From the NCBI RefSeq assembly GCF_011030405.1, contig NZ_JAAJTJ010000013.1:37530-101529 (forward strand): a DNA stretch of 64,000 nt. The letters run 5' to 3'. This DNA is from Parapedobacter sp. SGR-10. GTDB lineage: Bacteria > Bacteroidota > Bacteroidia > Sphingobacteriales > Sphingobacteriaceae. This document shows positions 33,273 through 42,331 of this stretch, piece by piece (positions within the stretch are counted from its first letter, which is position 1; every line of letters begins with the position of its first letter). The notes beneath the pieces were generated by a model. The model was given only the letters and a program-made list of their open reading frames with translations, was not told the DNA's origin and did not search any database. The translations under genes and the position numbers were made by a program.

Positions 33273-34244
33273 CTATAACATACGTCTGATTTCTGCAATG
33301 AGTAGCGAAGCGTCGTTGATCTGCACCACATGACCACTATTTTCTGCTTTCACCAAGCGACTATTGGAAGATAGATTCAATAGATCATGCTGCCCCTTAT
33401 CCACCAACATACGATATTCATCCTGTATATTCGAGTCTTTAATACCTGCATAACGAACCTCATTCGTACCCATAATCACTGTCAAAGGGATGCTTCCAAA
33501 AGAAGTATACTGCTCCGCATCTTTAAAATTCAATTCGTCATTGTCCAATTCTTCCAGCACCTTATCACAGGTCCGGTAAAAGAAATCTCGCTCTTGCCTA
33601 TGTAGAGGATGCTGTATAGGAATTTCAGGGGATAAAGGAACAAAAGAAAAAAGCCCTCTATAAATCCCGGTATTCAGGACAAATTTAATCAACCAACGTG
33701 GTGGCTGACGTAAAGCGTTTATCAGTTCAGGAGAAGACTCGGTTCTCTGCCGCGGATGCGCGGTTTCGACAAAGACAAGACCGGCAATATCCGCTTCGTT
33801 CCGTCTGATAAAAGGACGTAGATAAATCCCTGCCATAGAATGGCCAACAAGGATATACGGCTTGGGACATTGGGTTTTTTCCAACAACAATTCCAATTCT
33901 TCGGAGACCTGGTCATTCGTCACAGGCAATCCATTGGACTCACTAAACATAATTCCGTTGCGATCATATGCCATCGTAACGGCGTCCTCAGAAAGACTAT
34001 CCTGGATTTGCTGCCAAATGGCATGACTGCTCCCCATACCGGATTGGAATATCACTGTATACCTGCCCTCCCCTTTCTTGACATAATGCAGGGGTTTGCC
34101 ATTGATTTCGACAAATGTTTTATCTTGAAAAGCGGTCTTTTCCAGTTTCCACCGGCTATATTGCTCAAACAAAATCCCCACGAGTAAGAGGGCAATTCCA
34201 ATAAGAAAAAACCATTTTAAAAGCGAAAACAAAAAACCGGTCAT
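33273..34244 (-). CDS. Alpha/beta hydrolase with N-terminal membrane anchor
   Basis: A 323-aa protein if started at ATG 34244 (MTGFLFSLLKWFFLIGIALLLVGILFEQYSRWK, one membrane helix). The hydrolase domain has GMGSSHAIWQ (oxyanion region), the nucleophile elbow VGHSMAG, an acidic residue region NEVRYAGIKD and the catalytic His in AENSGHVVQIND. The frame extends upstream to 34379 through a piece homologous to the start of the AraC gene at 37706, which I treat as a fossil. Next to an iron-siderophore operon, an esterase acting on siderophores is conceivable but unproven. Confidence 0.75.
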   Translation of the reverse strand: MTGFLFSLLKWFFLIGIALLLVGILFEQYSRWKLEKTAFQDKTFVEINGKPLHYVKKGEGRYTVIFQSGMGSSHAIWQQIQDSLSEDAVTMAYDRNGIMFSESNGLPVTNDQVSEELELLLEKTQCPKPYILVGHSMAGIYLRPFIRRNEADIAGLVFVETAHPRQRTESSPELINALRQPPRWLIKFVLNTGIYRGLFSFVPLSPEIPIQHPLHRQERDFFYRTCDKVLEELDNDELNFKDAEQYTSFGSIPLTVIMGTNEVRYAGIKDSNIQDEYRMLVDKGQHDLLNLSSNSRLVKAENSGHVVQINDASLLIAEIRRML

Positions 34245-34379
34245 ATAGCCTGTGTTTAAGGAAATATCCAATGTCAAAACTAGGGTGCTAAAATTACCAA
34301 AACCGTCTCCCATAATCTGCGTTGCTATACCGAAACTTCTGTTTTCATAATAAATACTTCCACTTTCATAAGTGGACAA
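34245..34379 (-). pseudogene. Fossil of the AraC regulator N-terminus
   Basis: In frame with the hydrolase, this stretch encodes MSTYESGSIYYENRS...GDGFGNFSTLV, clearly like MRIYEYGSIYYENRN...GADFGDFITSV at the start of the AraC gene 36681-37706. The upstream DNA is also duplicated. It looks like the remnant of a second AraC copy, now fused in frame to the hydrolase gene. Confidence 0.65.
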
Positions 34380-34427
34380 AGCCTTAAAAGAATAGATTTG
34401 CGTTTGTAATATCGGACAAGTTTAAAA

Positions 34428-34460
34428 CAATTCCCATAGCAAAGGTAGAAAATACGATGA
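34428..34460 (+). promoter_or_regulatory. Shared upstream element of the iron locus, copy 1
   Basis: A 33-bp block containing CCATAGCAAAGGTA and ATACGA, starting 61 nt before the ATG at 34489. A similar block (37791-37823) starts 60 nt before the TonB receptor ATG. Likely an AraC-type binding site or conserved promoter segment. Confidence 0.5.
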
Positions 34461-34488
34461 TAAATAAGTTCTGTACAGAGGGGTTAGC

Positions 34489-34800
34489 ATGACGGTTATA
34501 GCTTTATATCTCATCTTTGTCGGTGTACTTTCGGCCTACCGCTCCTCCAAACATTGGCCATATCCCAACATGATCCCGTGGTGGGGCAAACCTTGGTGGA
34601 TTTGGGGTGGAATACTCACAGGTACTGCACTACTGTTGGTAGATAAGGGATGGACAATCGGGGCTTTATTGTCTCTATGTGCATATATGACCTTTTTTTC
34701 AGGTATTATCTTTTTTGTCAATTGTGGCTCTCGAGTGAGGTTAACGGTATTCATCTTATTTCATGCAGCCTGTATATTGGGCTTAATCCTAAAATTCTGA
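34489..34800 (+). CDS. Small membrane protein of iron-uptake operon
   Basis: A 103-aa protein with three predicted membrane helices (VIALYLIFVGVLSAY, IWGGILTGTALLLVD / IGALLSLCAYMTFFSGIIFFV, LTVFILFHAACILGLIL). Followed by one more small membrane gene (1 bp gap) and a PepSY protein gene, as in siderophore-reductase operons of other bacteria (DUF3325-like position). Function unknown. Confidence 0.65.
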   Translation: MTVIALYLIFVGVLSAYRSSKHWPYPNMIPWWGKPWWIWGGILTGTALLLVDKGWTIGALLSLCAYMTFFSGIIFFVNCGSRVRLTVFILFHAACILGLILKF

Positions 34801-34801
34801 T

Positions 34802-35089
34802 ATGCCGGCAAATCCAAAATACTTGAGTTCACGAGGTCAGAGAGCCTTAAAAATAAGCGCTGGCCTATTGGGTGGCTATCTGCTGTCGACCACACTGCAT
34901 CTTGCCGCAGCGCTGGTACCGAATATAGGGATCAACCTAATGGTTTCCGGTACATTTTCGGGCTTTCTATTGTGGGTATTGTTTATGGTTTTAGCCTTTG
35001 TGGCTCGTAATGGTTGGGTGGTTTGGGGTATCTACCTCTCACTCTCGTTGATTTTTGGTCTTATCGCTTACTATGGAGGTATACGATGA
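34802..35089 (+). CDS. Small membrane protein, DUF3649-like
   Basis: A 95-aa protein with three membrane helices (ALKISAGLLGGYLLSTTLHLAAAL, GTFSGFLLWVLFMVLAFVA, WVVWGIYLSLSLIFGLIAYYG). The G-G-Y-x-x-S...L.HLAAAL...F.G.LLW pattern resembles iron-uptake-associated DUF3649 proteins. Its stop overlaps the next start (ATGA), so it is translationally coupled to the PepSY gene. Confidence 0.65.
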   Translation: MPANPKYLSSRGQRALKISAGLLGGYLLSTTLHLAAALVPNIGINLMVSGTFSGFLLWVLFMVLAFVARNGWVVWGIYLSLSLIFGLIAYYGGIR

Positions 35090-36648
35090 AGGGGTTGGGA
35101 AATAGATCGTACAATATTCTGTTCCATACGCACACCGTCAGCGGCATCGTGATCAGTGCTGTATTATTCATCATTTTTTTTGCTGGCGCCATATCGCTCT
35201 ATAAACAGGAAATATACCAATGGGAGGATCCTGCGGCACGGATACCTGTCGTACACAATATCGATTACGAAAGGGTATTGACACGGTTGGATTCGGTGAA
35301 AGCCGGTGTCAAGGAGACACATGAAGTCAGTGTAAAACTCCCTTCGGATGCCCGTCCCGTGTACACCTTCTATGTGCCTGTAGAAGATTCCACAGGTATG
35401 AATTATGTCACCTTTGTATATAACCCACATACGGATAAAATTGTTGAACACTCTAGCGGGGATGGGAGTACCACGGGCGAAACACTATATAGGCTACATT
35501 TTCTGGATCAGGTTCCCTGGTATATTGGCCGTTATATAGCAGGTTTTGTTTCTCTCTTCTTTGCGTTTGCTGTGGTTACGGGATTGCTTATCCATTGGAA
35601 AAACATCGTTGCTAAGTTTTATGCCTTTTCATTCAAGTCGGTAAAGAAGCAATTTTGGACCAACGCCCATACTGTGTTCGGGGTGATCGGTTTGCCTTTT
35701 CAGCTCATGTATGCCATTACAGGGGCATTTTATCTATTGAGCGTGTTTATTCTAGCCCCTGCGGTGGTGATATTGTTCAAAGGAGATCAAGATAAACTGG
35801 TCACGATGATCTATCCTCCGGAAGCATTTCACAGTCATGATGAAGAGTTTCCCCCGGCCACGCATATGCCCATCGCAGAGGGTCTGGAACAGATACAACG
35901 GGATCATCCGGATTATCGTGTCTCTTACCTGGAAATAGTCAATCCCGGCACAGAAAGTGCAGTATTGGTAGCTGATCTGGTAAACGAACAAGCATTCAAC
36001 CGGGATGGTACAGTCGTGTTGGACTTGCATTCGGGTGAATACAAATTACGGATCAAACCGGGTGAAAAGAACTATGCACAGTCCATCCTACTCGGTATCA
36101 GCAAAGTGCATTTTGCCTCGTTTGGCGGATGGTTGATGAAAGCCCTGTACTTTATCCTGTCGATATTCACCTGTTTTGTCATTATCAGTGGGGTACTGAT
36201 ATGGAAAGAAGCCCGCAATAAACCTTCCTATAGCGAAAAGCAACGCCGTTTTCACCATCGGGTCACTACACTATATCTCTCGGTATGTTTCACGTTATTT
36301 CCAGCTACAGCTCTGCTTTTTATCGCCGAACAACTTGTTACCCAAGGCGCAGGACATGCCGACCAGGTCAACTCACTATTCTTTGTCGGTTGGTTGCTGT
36401 TTGCAGTCGTCGGATGTCTATGGAAAACCGAAAAACAGATTACTACCTATTGTCTGACGTTGGGTGGAATATTGGCCTGTATCGTACCGATGGCTAATGG
36501 TTTCGCAACAGATGATTGGCTTTGGTTATCCGTAACCCGGCATCCCTACGTATTTATTACAGATGTGGCATGGTTGATAACCGGAATATTAGCTTTGGCA
36601 CTCGCCTTGATGATGAGGCAACAATCGGTTAAAGTCGTCTCTTCATAA
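35086..36648 (+). CDS. PepSY-domain membrane protein, XusC-like
   Basis: A 520-aa PepSY-TM protein. Start at ATG 35086, overlapping the upstream stop. N-terminal helix with HTHTVSGIVISAVLFIIFFAGAI, a periplasmic PepSY region, a second helix region (RYIAGFVSLFFAFAVVTGLLIHWKN), a second PepSY-like segment, and C-terminal helices (ILSIFTCFVIISGVLIWKEARN). Conserved His residues at helix ends (HTHT, LIHW) suggest haem binding. Such proteins reduce Fe(III)-siderophores at the inner membrane; in Bacteroides XusC works with XusA and XusB, whose likely counterparts follow here. Confidence 0.82.
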   Translation: MKGLGNRSYNILFHTHTVSGIVISAVLFIIFFAGAISLYKQEIYQWEDPAARIPVVHNIDYERVLTRLDSVKAGVKETHEVSVKLPSDARPVYTFYVPVEDSTGMNYVTFVYNPHTDKIVEHSSGDGSTTGETLYRLHFLDQVPWYIGRYIAGFVSLFFAFAVVTGLLIHWKNIVAKFYAFSFKSVKKQFWTNAHTVFGVIGLPFQLMYAITGAFYLLSVFILAPAVVILFKGDQDKLVTMIYPPEAFHSHDEEFPPATHMPIAEGLEQIQRDHPDYRVSYLEIVNPGTESAVLVADLVNEQAFNRDGTVVLDLHSGEYKLRIKPGEKNYAQSILLGISKVHFASFGGWLMKALYFILSIFTCFVIISGVLIWKEARNKPSYSEKQRRFHHRVTTLYLSVCFTLFPATALLFIAEQLVTQGAGHADQVNSLFFVGWLLFAVVGCLWKTEKQITTYCLTLGGILACIVPMANGFATDDWLWLSVTRHPYVFITDVAWLITGILALALALMMRQQSVKVVSS

Positions 36649-36680
36649 AGGTTTCGGAAGTTTCCCTCGCAAACCTACAG

Positions 36681-37706
36681 CTACCGCTCCCGTAGTTTCA
36701 TCGGTGAATAACCGTGAATTTTCTTGAAAGCAATACTGAAATTGGAAGTGTTTTGATAGCCCAGACGCATACCGATCTCCTGCACGGAGATATCCGTATC
36801 CAAGAGGTATCTTTTGGCTTGGTGCATGCGAATGTCCTGCAGATAACCGAATACCGTATTTTGAAACAACGTTCTAAATCCTGTTTTCAGTTTGGTCTGG
36901 TTGATACCGACACGGTGTGCCAGCTCAATAATGGTAAGCGGCTTTTCCAGATTATCCCGGATGATCGAAGCTGCCCAATGGATTTTTTCCTGATCAGCGG
37001 CACCTAACGTACACCCTTCCTTTTGCTGTTCGACATTTTCATAGAGCAACGCAATAATTTCATAGACTTTGGATTCAAGATATATTTTTCGGGTCAACCC
37101 TTCGTAAGTACATGCTTTTATATCCTGAATAATGTTGTAGATGGCCGGAGAAATATGTACGTTTTGTGGCAATAGATTTGCACTGATATCCCGATGTATC
37201 TGTGCCAAAAAATGATCAAACATCTTAGATTCACCAGCATAGTGGTTCAACAGGGAGAGCGGGAGATGGACATCAAAAGTATGGTATGAGGATTCTTTTT
37301 GAAAAAGAATTCTTGCCTCATTTTCTTCGGCAGCAAGGAAGGCAATATTTCCCGATCTGGCTTGAGTGACATGTTCGACACCAGACTTGTCTTGATACGA
37401 TATGGCCTTGTCCGACAGATTAAACTGTATTTCGAGTAGTGCCGAATCCCCTTTTCCAGCTATCGTCATATCATTTTCCATGTGATAATACCCCTCTATA
37501 ATGGATAAATACTCACGTAAAACCTGCTCTTTGTACTGTATGTTACCTTTGGGCGTAGTCAATTTTATTTGGCTGGTATCTTCTCCAGAAGAAATATGGG
37601 TCTTATCAACAGAAGTGATAAAATCACCAAAATCCGCACCTAAAATCTCGTAACCCATAATATTTCTGTTTTCATAATAAATACTTCCATATTCATAAAT
37701 ACGCAA
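36681..37706 (-). CDS. AraC-family regulator (PchR-like context)
   Basis: A 341-aa regulator with an N-terminal sensing domain and a C-terminal AraC DNA-binding domain (about residues 240-340: IELAHRVGINQTKLKTGFRTLFQNTVFGYLQDIRMHQAKRYLLDTDISVQEIGMRLGYQNTSNFSIAFKKIHGYSPMKLRE). Placed between the PepSY operon and the divergent TonB receptor, like PchR-type siderophore-responsive activators. It lies in the intergenic neighbourhood of the shared element at 37791-37823. Confidence 0.88.
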   Translation of the reverse strand: MRIYEYGSIYYENRNIMGYEILGADFGDFITSVDKTHISSGEDTSQIKLTTPKGNIQYKEQVLREYLSIIEGYYHMENDMTIAGKGDSALLEIQFNLSDKAISYQDKSGVEHVTQARSGNIAFLAAEENEARILFQKESSYHTFDVHLPLSLLNHYAGESKMFDHFLAQIHRDISANLLPQNVHISPAIYNIIQDIKACTYEGLTRKIYLESKVYEIIALLYENVEQQKEGCTLGAADQEKIHWAASIIRDNLEKPLTIIELAHRVGINQTKLKTGFRTLFQNTVFGYLQDIRMHQAKRYLLDTDISVQEIGMRLGYQNTSNFSIAFKKIHGYSPMKLRER

Positions 37707-37719
37707 AACCTAAACGACA

Positions 37720-37823
37720 TACCTTTGTCTCCACAAAACTAATTTATAATTAGTATAAATAAAAAAAGATCGAATTAAAATTTTTCAAGGCAATCCCTAT
37801 AGCCAAGGTAAAGGATACGACAG
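37720..37823 (+). promoter_or_regulatory. TonB receptor promoter region and shared element, copy 2
   Basis: TACCTTTG (37720-37727) is a perfect TAnnTTTG. The 33-bp block with CCTATAGCCAAGGTA and ATACGA (37791-37823) is the second copy of the element at 34428-34460. Confidence 0.5.
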
Positions 37824-37850
37824 AACAACAGCAGACACATCAAAAATAGC

Positions 37851-40106
37851 ATGTTAAAAACACTTTTTACAGGGATAATCACAAACCAGTTTATGCTTAA
37901 AGGCAATGAATATAAAGTATTTAGGCGATCAAAAAAAGTTTTCTGTCTTGTCACGACATGGTGCTACTGTGCAGTTGTCTTTGCACAATCAGACTCTCTT
38001 TCAAGCGTCGAAACAGCAAAAAATGACACAACTTCATTAGCCGAAGTTTCGGTACTTGGTTATTCGGCTACACAACTTGCCAACCGGCAAGCCTACAATG
38101 TGGTTGCCATTGATGCAAAAAGATTTCACAATACCACATCGGATATCGCCCGCGTACTCGACCGTACTCCAGGAGCACGTCTACGGGAAACAGGCGGTGT
38201 AGGGTCGGATTTTGATCTTTCTATCAATGGCTTCTCCGGCAAGCGCATCCGGTATTTTCTGGACGGTGTTCCGATGGACAATTTTGGACCGTCCTTTCAG
38301 ATCAACAATATCCCAGTCAACTTAGCCGAACGGATCGAAGTGTACAAAGGAGTCGTACCGGTATGGCTAGGTAGTGATGCTCTGGGCGGAGCGGTCAATA
38401 TCATAACCGACAAGCGCATGAAAAATTATATAGATGCCTCTTATTCGTATGGTTCTTTCAACACGCACAGGACCAATATCAATGCCGCAATTACATCAAA
38501 AAACGGGTTTACCGTACAATTGAACGCTTTTCAGAATTATTCCGACAATAACTATAAAGTCACTGTGGATGCCGCAGATATCCGCACCGGAAAATATTAC
38601 CCCAACTCCGTATTGAAGCGTTTCCATGACCAATACCACAATGAAACGGCCATAACCAAAATCGGCTTTGTAGACAAAGCTTGGGCAGATCAATTGCTGG
38701 TTGGCATGACGCTCGGACAGTATTACAAAGAAATACAGACCGGAGCGCAGTTGAGCACCGTGTACGGGGCCTGGCATGCCCGAGGCAACATTATCATGCC
38801 AACACTTAAATACCAAAAAAAGGACCTATTCACCGAAGGACTTAATGTGACAGTGAATGCCAACTATAATCTGGGCAAGGAACAGAATATTGATACAGTG
38901 CATGCCCGTTTCGGTTGGCTAGGCGATACCGTGGTCTACCGGGGAAAAGGAGGTGAACAGTGGTACAGCCATTATGTGTATCGCAACAATACTGCCAACG
39001 CATCGGCAACGGCTACTTATCGCATTAATGACAAGCAATTTCTAGCATTAAACAATGTGTACAGCCATTTTAACCGAAAGGGAGACAATCTGGTTGCGCC
39101 AAATGAAAGACAATACCGTGTCCCTCAAAAAACCAACAAAAATATCCTTGGACTGAGCTACCAGTATACCATTGCCGACAAATGGAGCGCAACCCTATTT
39201 GGAAAATATACCACGCAAACAGCAAAGACTACCTTGATCACAACCGTACCCGGAAATGCACTCGACACGATATACACAGATGTGGATGCAGATCGAAATA
39301 AACTGGGCTATGGGATTGCAGCGACTTATTTTGTAAAACCTCATTTTCAAGTCAAGGCTTCTTATGAAAAGACTAACCGTATGCCCGAAAGCGAAGATAT
39401 TTTCGGCGACGTAATCAACAAAGAAGCCAATTGGGAAATCAGGCCCGAATCGAGCGACAACCTCAATATAGGATTGAATTACACACACTCCTTTGCCCGC
39501 CATCACCGTGTTTATGTCAGCGCTACACGCATCTATTATTACGCCAAGGATTTTATATACAATGCTTTCAATAATGTTGAAAATAAGATTATTGCCAGAA
39601 ATTTACTACAAGTTTCCAATACGGGGCTGGAATCTGAAATACGATATGCATACAAAGACATGCTGTCGATCGGAGCTAACATGACTTCCCAAAATATACG
39701 TGACAGGCAGAAATACCGTGACGATCTACCTGTAGACGCTCAAATCAAAAGCGACACGTACAAAGAACGGATTCCCAACATTCCCTATCTCTTCGGAAAT
39801 GCGGATGCATCTATTTTTCTGAAAAATGTATTCGATAAAGCAGACCGTCTGAGCATAGGCTACAATATATTGTATGTACATGCCTTCTATCTCTATTGGG
39901 CAAAAGACGGTGCCGCTGAAACCAAGAGAGTCATTCCCAGACAGCGCGCGCAGGATGTCCATATCACGTATGCCTTGAAAGGCGGAAAATACAATCTTTC
40001 ATTGGAGTGCAAAAACCTGACAAACAACAGGCTATACGACAATTTCAGTCTACAGAAACCCGGCAGGGCATACTATGTCAAGTGGCGTTACTTTATCTAT
40101 AAATAA
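37851..40106 (+). CDS. TonB-dependent outer-membrane receptor, XusA-like
   Basis: A 751-aa receptor. The signal peptide (hydrophobic core VFCLVTTWCYCAVVFAQ) follows a long basic N-terminus; ATG 37893 is an alternative start. The plug domain shows AEVSVLGYSATQLA, GFSGKRIRYFLDGVPMDNFG and ERIEVYKGVVPVWLGSDALGGAVNI; the rest is a 22-strand barrel pattern ending in an aromatic residue region (AYYVKWRYFIYK). No carboxypeptidase-like (CNA_B) N-terminal domain, unlike SusC proteins. The gene pairs with a DUF4374 lipoprotein and PepSY protein, so iron-siderophore import is likely. Confidence 0.9.
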   Translation: MLKTLFTGIITNQFMLKGNEYKVFRRSKKVFCLVTTWCYCAVVFAQSDSLSSVETAKNDTTSLAEVSVLGYSATQLANRQAYNVVAIDAKRFHNTTSDIARVLDRTPGARLRETGGVGSDFDLSINGFSGKRIRYFLDGVPMDNFGPSFQINNIPVNLAERIEVYKGVVPVWLGSDALGGAVNIITDKRMKNYIDASYSYGSFNTHRTNINAAITSKNGFTVQLNAFQNYSDNNYKVTVDAADIRTGKYYPNSVLKRFHDQYHNETAITKIGFVDKAWADQLLVGMTLGQYYKEIQTGAQLSTVYGAWHARGNIIMPTLKYQKKDLFTEGLNVTVNANYNLGKEQNIDTVHARFGWLGDTVVYRGKGGEQWYSHYVYRNNTANASATATYRINDKQFLALNNVYSHFNRKGDNLVAPNERQYRVPQKTNKNILGLSYQYTIADKWSATLFGKYTTQTAKTTLITTVPGNALDTIYTDVDADRNKLGYGIAATYFVKPHFQVKASYEKTNRMPESEDIFGDVINKEANWEIRPESSDNLNIGLNYTHSFARHHRVYVSATRIYYYAKDFIYNAFNNVENKIIARNLLQVSNTGLESEIRYAYKDMLSIGANMTSQNIRDRQKYRDDLPVDAQIKSDTYKERIPNIPYLFGNADASIFLKNVFDKADRLSIGYNILYVHAFYLYWAKDGAAETKRVIPRQRAQDVHITYALKGGKYNLSLECKNLTNNRLYDNFSLQKPGRAYYVKWRYFIYK

Positions 40107-40144
40107 CCCTATATGAATTATTTAAAAACCAAATTGTATATATC

Positions 40145-41410
40145 ATGAAATCATCAAAATTCATTTTTATTGCTCTCTTCGCGCTGTTATTCAGTGCCTG
40201 TGACAAAGACCCGGTAACACCTATCGAAGAACCTCCAACAGAAGAAGAACCCGGAGAAGGCATATTCATTTTGGCCACCAAAAAAGGGCTTGCAGGTGCA
40301 GACGTATTACTGACTAGCAGCACCTTAGACGAAGGTGTGATCTCTCCTACCGGAGCCGGAGTAGAACAAAATGGCTCCGACCGTACTTACCTCGTCAAAA
40401 ACAACATGCTCTTTAGTTTCATGTTCGGAGGTTCACAGGCCGGCGCAGTGACTGCCTATAAAGTCAATGCCGAAAAACAGTTGGTAAAGGTTACCGATTT
40501 TCAAACCGAAACGCTACATACCTACGGATCAGTAGGAGATGACATACTGATGGTGAAAAACTCATGGCAATCGGCAGAAGAATACATGAGCTGGTACAGA
40601 TTTGACACTAAAAAACTCGAAATCGTAGCACAAGGTGAAATCAACACCAAACAGCTTGCCGGGATACAAAAAAATGAAATGGCGTTTTTCACGGATATCA
40701 AGCAGGTCGGTGATAAGGTTTTTGCGCCCTTTTGGAGCATTGAAAATGCTGTCGGTTTCAAAACCAAACATCCGGACAGTTCCTATATCGCCGTCTTCAG
40801 CTATCCGGACATGAAATTGGAAAAAGTCATCCGGGATGCACGTACCGGATCTATCGGCACCTATTTCAGAAGCGGCATGGAAGTCGATGAAAACGGAGAT
40901 GTGTATGTCATCGGTACGAAGCTCGGACCGGATATGAGCGGTCAGTACAGCACAACTACACCTGTTGCCTTTATGAAAATAAAAAAAGGCACGACCGAAT
41001 ACGACAAATCCTACTTCTTCAATATCACGGAAGCATCGGCAGGAAAATACATCTTTCAAAAATTATACTTAGGAAAAGGCAATTTCTTATTGGTCATGGG
41101 CGACGCACCCAATACTTATGGAACGACAATGTATTTCTTCACGCCGATCAGTTTTGCCATTGCCAATGTATACGATGCCTCGTATAAGGTGGTCACCGGC
41201 TCTGCAATACCTGCATCAATTTATCGTACAACGGAATATAGCTTTAATTATTCCCCTCTGGACGGTAAAACAGGATACATAGGGATCAATACTTTGACCG
41301 ATCCCGGGGCTGTATTCAAGTTTGATGCAGAGACCGCTACGGCTGTACCGGCCTTAAAAGTAGATGCAGGAGGTTTTACCAGCATAAACAGGGTATTGAT
41401 CAGTAAATAA
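40145..41410 (+). CDS. DUF4374 lipoprotein, XusB-like
   Basis: A 421-aa lipoprotein (MKSSKFIFIALFALLFSAC, lipobox FSAC) followed by an acidic Pro/Glu linker and a beta-propeller-like DUF4374 domain (GIFILATKKGLAGADVLLTSSTLDEGVIS...). In Bacteroides, the DUF4374 protein XusB binds ferric siderophore at the cell surface and is partnered with a TonB receptor. It starts 38 bp after the receptor gene and ends before a strong terminator, so the two form an operon. Confidence 0.85.
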   Translation: MKSSKFIFIALFALLFSACDKDPVTPIEEPPTEEEPGEGIFILATKKGLAGADVLLTSSTLDEGVISPTGAGVEQNGSDRTYLVKNNMLFSFMFGGSQAGAVTAYKVNAEKQLVKVTDFQTETLHTYGSVGDDILMVKNSWQSAEEYMSWYRFDTKKLEIVAQGEINTKQLAGIQKNEMAFFTDIKQVGDKVFAPFWSIENAVGFKTKHPDSSYIAVFSYPDMKLEKVIRDARTGSIGTYFRSGMEVDENGDVYVIGTKLGPDMSGQYSTTTPVAFMKIKKGTTEYDKSYFFNITEASAGKYIFQKLYLGKGNFLLVMGDAPNTYGTTMYFFTPISFAIANVYDASYKVVTGSAIPASIYRTTEYSFNYSPLDGKTGYIGINTLTDPGAVFKFDAETATAVPALKVDAGGFTSINRVLISK

Positions 41411-41462
41411 TTAACAAATAAAAATAGTGATGTCTGAAAAGTCCAAATCGCCATCACTATGA

Positions 41463-41516
41463 AGAGGGCTGTCTCCTACGTTTGTCTTAAACAAACGGGA
41501 GACAGCCTCTTTTTTA
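41463..41516 (+). terminator. Terminator of the TonB receptor operon
   Basis: GAGGGCTGTCTCC...CGTTTGT pairs with ACAAACGGGAGACAGCCTC and ends in a T6 run. Confidence 0.9.
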
Positions 41517-41602
41517 TTTACATCAAACAAGGGGTTATTTAGATAATTTTGGCAAAGTCCCCCCTACTACTTATTCTCGTTCCAATCGTAACTATCCCCC
41601 TT

Positions 41603-42328
41603 CTATTCACCTTGACACAAATATTCGGCGGCAAGCTTATCCAAAAATTGCCATAACTTTTCATTCATCTCACTAAAATCGTAATGATGGATTTCATCGG
41701 GCTTTTGAACAAATTTGTGTGTGGTGTTATGAGTCAAAAAATCCACTTCTTCGGCAATAAGCAACTCAACTGTTTCCTGTGTAAACTCCATATGGCACTG
41801 AAAGCCATAAACCAAATTGTTATATGCGACAATCTGTCTTGGGCAACCTGCACTCGTTGCCAATACTTTGCTTTGAGGTGTAAGGCCTGGCATATCGTTG
41901 TGCCAATGCCCGACAGGCAGGGTTGAGCCGAAATGATTTATTTTTTCGTCTTTCAATCCATCTGCTGTAAGCTGTATCGGGAATACGCCGATTTCTTTTT
42001 CGGGGCTATGCTCGAATTTAGCACCCAATGCCTGGCCAATGAGCTGAGACCCCAAGCAAACACCTACAACGGCTTTGTCTGCCTGAATGCATTTTTGTAT
42101 GACAGCAATCTCGGCTTTTGCGTTGAAATGGGGACATTCTTCCTGCGTTGTATCGGGGCTTTGAGGCCCGCCCATTACGATAAGCAAATCAATATCTTCT
42201 GCTGTTTCGGGTATGGGCTGGTTTTCAAATACCTTTGAAAACGTAATGTTATGATCTCTTTGCTTTGCCCATTCCAGATAAGCTCCGGGCGCTTCAAATG
42301 TTTCGTGTTGAATAAAATGTACGTTCAT
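41603..42328 (-). CDS. Class I glutamine amidotransferase-like protein
   Basis: A 241-aa GATase1 domain: nucleophile elbow VVGVCLGSQLIGQ (Cys about residue 94) and GFQCHMEFTQE, which supplies the His and Glu of the triad. Such GMP synthase-like stand-alone domains hydrolyse glutamine or gamma-glutamyl compounds. It lies 3 bp after the YggS gene on the same strand. Confidence 0.88.
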   Translation of the reverse strand: MNVHFIQHETFEAPGAYLEWAKQRDHNITFSKVFENQPIPETAEDIDLLIVMGGPQSPDTTQEECPHFNAKAEIAVIQKCIQADKAVVGVCLGSQLIGQALGAKFEHSPEKEIGVFPIQLTADGLKDEKINHFGSTLPVGHWHNDMPGLTPQSKVLATSAGCPRQIVAYNNLVYGFQCHMEFTQETVELLIAEEVDFLTHNTTHKFVQKPDEIHHYDFSEMNEKLWQFLDKLAAEYLCQGE

Positions 42329-42331
42329 TGC

